DNA of 64,000 nucleotides from assembly GCA_023105745.1 (NCBI GenBank), contig JALGQZ010000012.1, positions 46,800,535 through 46,864,534 on the forward strand, written 5' to 3'. Of this stretch, positions 58,366 through 64,000 are shown in pieces (the first letter of the stretch is position 1; each line of letters begins with the position of its first letter). Both the position numbers and the translations under genes were made by a program. Below the pieces are notes generated by a model, which did no database searches, was not told the origin of the DNA, and saw only the letters and a list, made by a program, of their open reading frames with translations. Source of the DNA: Austropuccinia psidii. Lineage: Eukaryota; Basidiomycota; Pucciniomycetes; Pucciniales; Sphaerophragmiaceae.

Positions 58366-59490
58366 ATAATTACTGCACTAGTAGCACAGTAGGTCTCTTT
58401 TTTTTTGTCATTTCATTTATATATAAACTTTCTTTTAATTTATATCTATATGTTATGTTCTTTTATATATATATATATATATTAATTATTATTTATTTTA
58501 TATTTTTTTTATAATTTTATAATTATATATATATATATATATTTAAGTTATATGGGTACTGTAAAACAAAGAAAAGCTGCTCAGCATTGCTGCGCTACTG
58601 CAGCAGCTGTCTCTTTTCATCATTGCGTGCAGATTTTATTATCATTATATTTGTATTTTTTTTTTTTTTTTTTAAATAACTTTACAAATGTATATTGATA
58701 TCATTGACGAAAAGAGAGTGGCTCAGCATTGCTGCGCTACTGCAGCAGTTGTCTCTTTTCAGTATCACATGCTGATTTTATTATTATTTTTTTTATTTTT
58801 ATTTGATTGGTAAGTTTTTTATTTTATTATTATTATTTATTTATTTATTTTTAAAAAAAAAGAAAATTATTTGACTATTATATAAAAAAAACTAACTAAT
58901 ATATATTTGTTTTAGTTACATAAATTTAAAAATTTATATCTATTAGTTTATCTTGATACCATCAACAAAAAACGAGTGACTCAGCATTTGCTGCGCTACT
59001 GCAGCAGTCATCTCTTTTCAGCATCCCGTACAGGTCAGTTCGCTCAAATATATTGATTTATTTTATTTTATTTTTGTTTTTCTTTTTTTTTTAAAAAAAA
59101 CCTATTCAAAGACTTAATAATAAAAAAAACTAATCAGAATGTTTCTTTTTTTTTACATATTTGACCATCATTTCATTTCAAGGCAAAACTAAGATAAAAG
59201 GGATTGTCGTGGCAAATAACTGCGTCGCTGTAGAATTTCTTTGCATTCTAAGGTCACACGGTTTTTTTTATATACTATTTTTTCATTATTTTGGTAAGTT
59301 CGTTTTGTGCTATATTCTTTTTTTTTTACTGCTATTATTTAAATACTTGACATATATAAAACTAATTTATAATGATCTTTTTTTTATTATTTTTTTTTAA
59401 TAATTCCATTGTAACAGAATAGATAAAAAAAATAAAAAAAAGAATTTAATTGATAATTGCTTTGCTACTGTAGCATTTCTGCACTTCTGT
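58366..59490 (+). repeat. Second repeat array: CTCAGCATTGCTGCGCTACTGCAGCAG-type hairpins
   Basis: Strong units at 58577-58619, 58720-58762 and 58979-59022, each with hairpin GCTGC-GCTACT-GCAGC (58589-58604, 58731-58746, 58990-59005) followed by CTCTTTTCA. Degenerate units near 58366, 59219 and 59460 keep GCT(A/G)CTG(C/T)AG. Upstream of each lies a GATA..AT...AAAA-type segment. Unlike the first array, arms are G/C-rich in an otherwise very A/T-rich setting. Confidence 0.75.
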
Positions 59491-60226
59491 ACTTGTATTT
59501 TCTGTTTCTTCCATTAATTTTTAGTTTTATATTATATATACTTTCATTTATTTATATTTTTTTTTACAATTGGTGACATTTTAGATAAAAGGAGTTGAAA
59601 AATTGGTGGCTGATAATCCATGGGTACACAGACGTCACAAATTCTCAATCCCCTTTTCTGCCATCTGTGGCTTGCTTTTACAGGTAATGTACAGTTTTTT
59701 TTATTATTTATTCATTTAATTTTTTATCGTAGTTCTCTGCTATCTCCTTCTCAATGCCGATCAGCAATCTTCAACGCCACTGATGTATGCTAGTGAGTGC
59801 TTTTCTCTCATTTTATTTTATTTTTACTTTTTTTTTTGAATTCTAATTAATATTTTATATTTTCTTCATTTATCTAGATGATGTAATTTCAACCCGGCAT
59901 CAGTAACCTCAGCACCACCTAAATGTTTAATTCCTACTCCCAACAGCACCACCAACTTTTGAATTTTGGGGTGAGTTATTTTTTTTTCTTAATTTCCATC
60001 GCTTGATGACCCCTGTTTTTTTTAGTTGAATTTGTTTAATTAACTCAAGTTTTTTTTTACATGTTGCGATAAGAAATTCAAATTACAATTAATTTCTTGA
60101 ATCGTATGCCGGAGCTAAAAAAATATGGGGTGAGCTATTTTTTTTATTGCTTGTATTATGCTAACCCTTTTTTCTTTTAATTAGCTATAATTGTCTGATA
60201 TTGATGCAAGTTAAGGTAGGTAGGGC
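59491..60226 (+). other. Leader region with splice-donor-like repeats
   Basis: Short GC-richer islands alternate with T-runs. GGGGTGAGTTATTTTTTT near 59967 and GGGGTGAGCTATTTTTTT near 60127 look like repeated 5' splice sites. No coding frame recognised. Confidence 0.35.
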
Positions 60227-60235
60227 TATAAATAG
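60227..60235 (+). promoter_or_regulatory. TATA box for antisense frame in element H
   Basis: GGCTATAAATAGTTG lies 124 bases upstream of the ATG at 60359 and on the strand opposite to element H. Confidence 0.45.
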
Positions 60236-60358
60236 TTGATTGTTCTTTCAACTGTCCCATTACCATCTCTTCTTCTGTTGTCATTCTATCCCAGAACTTT
60301 TGTAGTTTGCTTTTTTTTTAAAAAAATTATTATTTTATTATTATTGAACAAAACTACC

Positions 60359-60835
60359 ATGCCTTTTACATCAGAGATCCAACCAATTGCTGATGGTGAC
60401 CAAGAGGTCACTATCTCCCTTGACTTGATTAATTATAGTTTTACAATTCCATCTCGTGGTCTACCTACCTTTAACCTATACACTCGCTCCAAACATGAAG
60501 ATCCGACTCCAATTAATCCTTTAGTTGGCCACGTTGGACTAGAACCAAGTTTTCCTCCAGCTCTTTCAACCAATACCCAACCTACTACACCAGAGTCGGA
60601 GGGTAACAACCCTTTTTTTGACGATCTTACTACTCCTCCCTTGATTCAATCACTCAGAGCCAATTTCAGCTACTACTTCTGCCTTTTTGATGGCGAAATG
60701 AACGACTTACATGCTCACATGGAAACCTTCTATGTGAATCGCACACCGAATTCTTTTTTGTTTCAACAAGAGCACCAGATAATCAAAAACTTGGTGCAAT
60801 CATGCTTACATTGGTACAGACATATGATTAAGTAA
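60359..60835 (+). CDS. Antisense protein in element H, function unknown (first exon or 158 aa)
   Basis: ATG at 60359 in ACTACCATGCC gives MPFTSEIQPIADGDQEVTIS ... and runs to TAA at 60833-60835. Upstream codons are open but T-rich, so the ATG is the better start. GTAAGTCTATG at 60832 overlaps the stop, so the frame may continue into another exon after an acceptor such as AAAACAAAG near 60897. Features: a Pro/Thr-rich middle (TNTQPTTPESEGNNPF) and a helical, aromatic and His-rich C-terminal part (YYFCLFDGEMNDLHAHMETF, HQIIKNLVQSCLHWYRHMIK). No named family recognised. Codon use is less A-biased than in the retroelement frames, which suggests captured host DNA; this is inference. Confidence 0.5.
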   Translation: MPFTSEIQPIADGDQEVTISLDLINYSFTIPSRGLPTFNLYTRSKHEDPTPINPLVGHVGLEPSFPPALSTNTQPTTPESEGNNPFFDDLTTPPLIQSLRANFSYYFCLFDGEMNDLHAHMETFYVNRTPNSFLFQQEHQIIKNLVQSCLHWYRHMIK

Positions 60836-61943
60836 GTCTATGTTTTCTTTATATATATTTTTTATCTATTATTAATTTTCTTTTTTTAAAACAAAGTGCT
60901 GCTGTAAGATTGGCCAAGCAGCAAGAAACTCCTCTGCTATATTTTTGCTAAACATTAAAGGACATCCTTTTTCTTTTTTTTTATTAAACTTGATTCAAAG
61001 AACTATTGCTAATCATCCCTTCTTTTATATAATTTTTTATTTTTTTTTTTAGGGGTCTAGTCCTAGCGAACCAAAAAGCACTTGCTGCTCTTTTTTTTTT
61101 TTTTTACTTTTTTAAAAAAGAAAATTCTTTGTAAATCCAATAAAATAAAATAAAAAAAGGTTCTTAGTTTAATTATGCCAGCTAGTAAAACGATTTTATC
61201 TCTTTTTTTATTTTTATTTTTTTTTATCAGGCTATGTTATTGAAATGAAATGAGGTTTAAATAATAATAATCATTATTATTTATTTATTTTTTTAATATC
61301 TTGGCTTTCAGCCTTCCCCCCCATTAATGATATTGAAGCAAGAAAAAAGTAACATTAAAAAATAAATATTAAAGTTAAAGAATTTTAAGGTAAACCAAAT
61401 AAGAAAAGAAATCAAAACAAAAATCAAATGAAAAATAAAAGAATAAGTAAAAAATAAAAAACAATGAACAAGAAATCAAGAGAAAAAAACTTCTCCCAAA
61501 AAAAAGGAAATAATAATAAATACTTCATACCAAAGGATTATTTTTCTTTGGATATATGATAGCTTTACTCTTTTAAATTAAACCTTCCCCTTTTTTTTTA
61601 AATACTTATACATTTTTCTATTTATTTTCCCTTTATATATATATACTTCACAGAAAATTAAACAGGAATGATACATATATTATGTATACATTTATACATG
61701 GCTTAAAAAAATAAATAAATAAAATAATCAAATAATCCAATAAAATAAAATAAAAATAAAAATAAAATACAAATAAAATAAATATGCAACAGAACTCATT
61801 TCATACTATAATATAATAGAAAAAAAAAGGGGGAAATAATAATAATAATTAAAATAAAACAACATAGAATAAATAATTCAAATAAATTGAATAATATGAG
61901 GTAGAAGAAGCATTAAAAAAACAAGAAATAAATAATCAGTTGA
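60836..61943. other. AT-rich low-complexity stretch with G-tract block
   Basis: No gene seen. Minus strand at about 61325-61290 reads AATGGGGGGAAGGCTGAAAG, matching the block at 34628-34650 of element E. The rest is A/T simple sequence. Confidence 0.5.
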
Positions 61944-64000
61944 TCAATTTATAAGATAAAATTTCCAACATGATTTTCTTTCTCCAAATTTGTATTTGGA
62001 TCCTCTACTTGATTTATTTCTTCTTTCAAATCTAAAAGACATTTTACTTTCCATTTTACTGTTGAAAAACCTATTTAACTCCTTTTCTAGGTTAAATTGG
62101 AGCTTTTTGAAGAAATATGGTCTTTCTATCTTATTACTAAAATCTAAGTTTAAACTAACACTGACCTTATTCACAGATATAAAATTATCTTTTTGACCAT
62201 TTTTAGTAAATTGCTTGACCCTTCTATTTCTAGTAATTTTCTTTTCTTCAAGAATTGGTATTGGATGATTTAAAGTATCATTTTGAGAATGGGATTGAAT
62301 ATTTGGGATTTCTTCAGGATAAGTGTATTTTTTATTAAAGTAATCAGGATTATTTAACTCCATATTTTGGGCTAAAATTTTTGCTTCTGAGTTTTGAGCT
62401 TCAAAATTAAAAAAACCATTGAATAATTCTAGTACTTCTTTTTCCTCTTCTGTGAGCTGATTCTGATTATCTCCACCATGCTCTTCAGGTAAATTCTCTA
62501 TATTGGTCCAGGATTCTCCCATATTTTCAGCTAAGTCCTTAATTAAATTATCTTTGCTTTCATCTTTTATTAATAATTCTTCATAATTTGTTTCCATTAG
62601 CTTGGAGCTGTTTACATTGAACTGATAATCTTCATCCTTATTTTCCTCTTCAAATAGTTTATTAAATTTCTGAACCAAAGAAAAATAATCACAAAATTCT
62701 TTACCTAAGATTAAATGATTTTCATTTCCCTCAATCATGAATAACATGTAGATTGTTTCATCTGTAGGTAGTACTATTTGAACTCTGTTCATATACCTTT
62801 TAGTGAGTTTATTTTCTAACTTTCCTTTTGATTTTCTTTTATTAGGGCTTACTCCAATGTGTAAAGCCATTTTCATTGGTATAATATTTATGTCTAAGCT
62901 TGGATTCATTATTGCCATAACAGGATATTCCTCCCAACCTACTCTGACATATACTGGTGAAAAACTAGGAGAAATAGGATTCAAGCTATCATAAAATTCA
63001 TTTTCTTGTTCAGAAGACTCACCTTTCTCACTTCCAATGGATTTTTCTTCCATTTTAATATAGCTTATGTTCAATTTTGGTTTGGGTTCAGGTGATATGA
63101 TTTGTTTTCCTTCATAAGCTTTATGTTCCTTTAGTTCATTTGATTGATAAAGAGTTGGTTTCAATGTGGTTGAAACAGGTTGAACTTCATTCAAATTCAA
63201 AGGTATAGAATTATCTTCTAATATAGTTGGTGTAGCACCTTTACATTGGAAATCAAAGCTAATAACCTCATTTTTATTCCTTTTCATTTTCTCAACTGCC
63301 TTTGCTAACATTCTCTTAGCTTTATGGTGGTCTTTATCCTTTTTTACCACTGTAGGTTCTAGTTCTTTTTGTTCTTGGTTGACTTTGATCGGTTTTGAAA
63401 ACTTCAATTTTTTGAAAAATGCTTTTAGTTTACTAGGTGGGTTTGACTTAATTGATGCATTCTGACCTTGACTTGAAATATTACTCTGATTCTGATTATC
63501 CAATTCTTCTTGGATATAGAACTTAACATTTTTTCTGCCATTTGAAGTGACAACATTTGATATCTCTCTTGGTTTGATTTTAGAATTATCCTCATCTGCA
63601 TCTTTCCAGTCTGAAGCTTTCACCATGTTACATAATTCCATCCCTTTTGGTGGGATGGAATGCCATCCTTTTGCTTCAGGTGAGCAAATTGGAATACAAA
63701 GTCTTTTACCATCTTATTCTCTATAACTCAATATTTCTCCTTGATCTTGAGAATGCTCAAGTCTAATTCCATTATCAGCTAAATATGGCCTACCAATTAC
63801 AGTATGAACTGCACCTCTGGCAACAAAAAAGTGAATCTTCCTCTCCTCACCAGATGGTAGAACTAACAGACTATTTTCAGCAAGTCCAACAACTGCTGTA
63901 CTATGGCCTCCAATACCTTTTAGACGCATATTCAAGGCTCTCATGGTTAATTTTGCTTTAATAGACTCAATCTCTGGGATAATATTCAGCTCAGCACCAG
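61944..64000 (-). pseudogene. Protease and accessory polyprotein of element H with a second protease-like domain
   Basis: One minus-strand frame from the window end to 61944 with a single stop, TAA at about 63711-63713. The first part (64000-63714) is a retropepsin: GAELNIIP at the window edge, MRLKGIGGHSTAVV and HTVIGRPYLADNGIRLE, as in element E. After the stop it continues DGKRLCIPICSPEAKGWHSI, again as in E. About 60-200 codons later comes a second retropepsin-like unit: YVRVGWEEYPVMAIMNPSLDINIIP, then NHLILGKEFCDYFSL. Here the catalytic D-T/S-G is replaced by N-P-S, so it cannot be active. The remaining 565-codon open part is charged and Asn-rich and ends with a basic tail (RFERRNKSSRGSKYKFGERK). 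I find no match to accessory protein 2 of element E. Confidence 0.75.

Larger units (their letters stand above)
54643..64000 (-). mobile_element. Element H: family-2 retrotransposon, cut by window end
   Basis: On the minus strand: protease and accessory frame (64000-61944), G-tract block (about 61325-61290), antisense gene (plus strand, 60359-60835), hairpin arrays, internal polypurine tracts, 3' polypurine tract (56854-56839) and 3' LTR (56838-54643). The order mirrors element E but no RT-integrase frame is found between the conserved block (57290-57406) and the 3' tract. It inserted into the chromovirus integrase. Confidence 0.85.

Noticed and set aside
58430..58560. TATATATA runs as promoters or origins
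   Set aside because: Simple sequence of this kind is spread all over the window and carries no specific signal.
1..64000. RIP (repeat-induced point mutation) as the cause of the stops
   Set aside because: Stops arise from mixed changes (TGG to TGA, CAG to TAG, single-base losses) with no steady CpA-to-TpA pattern, and rusts are not known for classical RIP.

Overview
This is AT-rich eukaryotic DNA built almost entirely of nested, decayed LTR retrotransposons of the Ty3/gypsy class. I see no rRNA, tRNA or CRISPR and no clear single-copy housekeeping gene. GT-AG introns, TATA boxes, CCHC Gag knuckles, RT-RNaseH-integrase order and very long LTRs point to a large, repeat-filled fungal genome. 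From memory, the Gag, Pol and a dispersed two-exon protein family resemble those of the rust fungus Austropuccinia psidii (Basidiomycota, Pucciniales). That assignment is inference, not a search result.

Layout. (A) 1-8357, minus: family-1 element with 5' LTR 6204-8357, gag and pol, cut by the window start. (B) 8358-about 10870, minus: internal noncoding part of a family-2 element into which A inserted. 10870-13080: unassigned. (C) 13080-18559, plus: 5'-truncated family-1 element with polypurine tract. LTR 18560-21284 follows directly and also acts as the 5' LTR of (D) 21285-23837, plus, an LTR-gag fragment. 25396-about 26085, minus: dispersed two-exon protein gene copy. (E) 26909-48176, plus: a complete 21.3-kb family-2 element with 1989/1990-bp LTRs and a 4-bp target duplication. 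(F) 48993-52052, minus: family-1 fragment. 52056-52912, plus: second copy of the dispersed gene. (G) 53193-54642, minus: chromovirus integrase and chromodomain remnant. (H) 54643-64000, minus: family-2 element with its 3' LTR at 54643-56838, inserted into the chromovirus integrase and running off the window.

The most unusual thing is family 2, whose gag-protease-accessory block and RT-RNaseH-integrase block lie about 8.7 kb apart. The space between holds (i) an array of about 30 short hairpins whose two arms change together while the loop (CTCAGCAA-like) and the downstream TAAACTGC tail stay fixed, (ii) internal copies of the 3' polypurine tract, (iii) antisense gene-like segments with splice signals, and (iv) two paralogous accessory domains of unknown function. 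Parts of this arrangement recur in B, E and H, so it belongs to the family and is not a one-off insertion. Element H also carries a second, catalytically dead retropepsin-like domain and lacks RT/integrase in the expected place.

All pol genes seen here are broken by stops or frameshifts, and some have damaged catalytic residues. Any mobility now would need help in trans.
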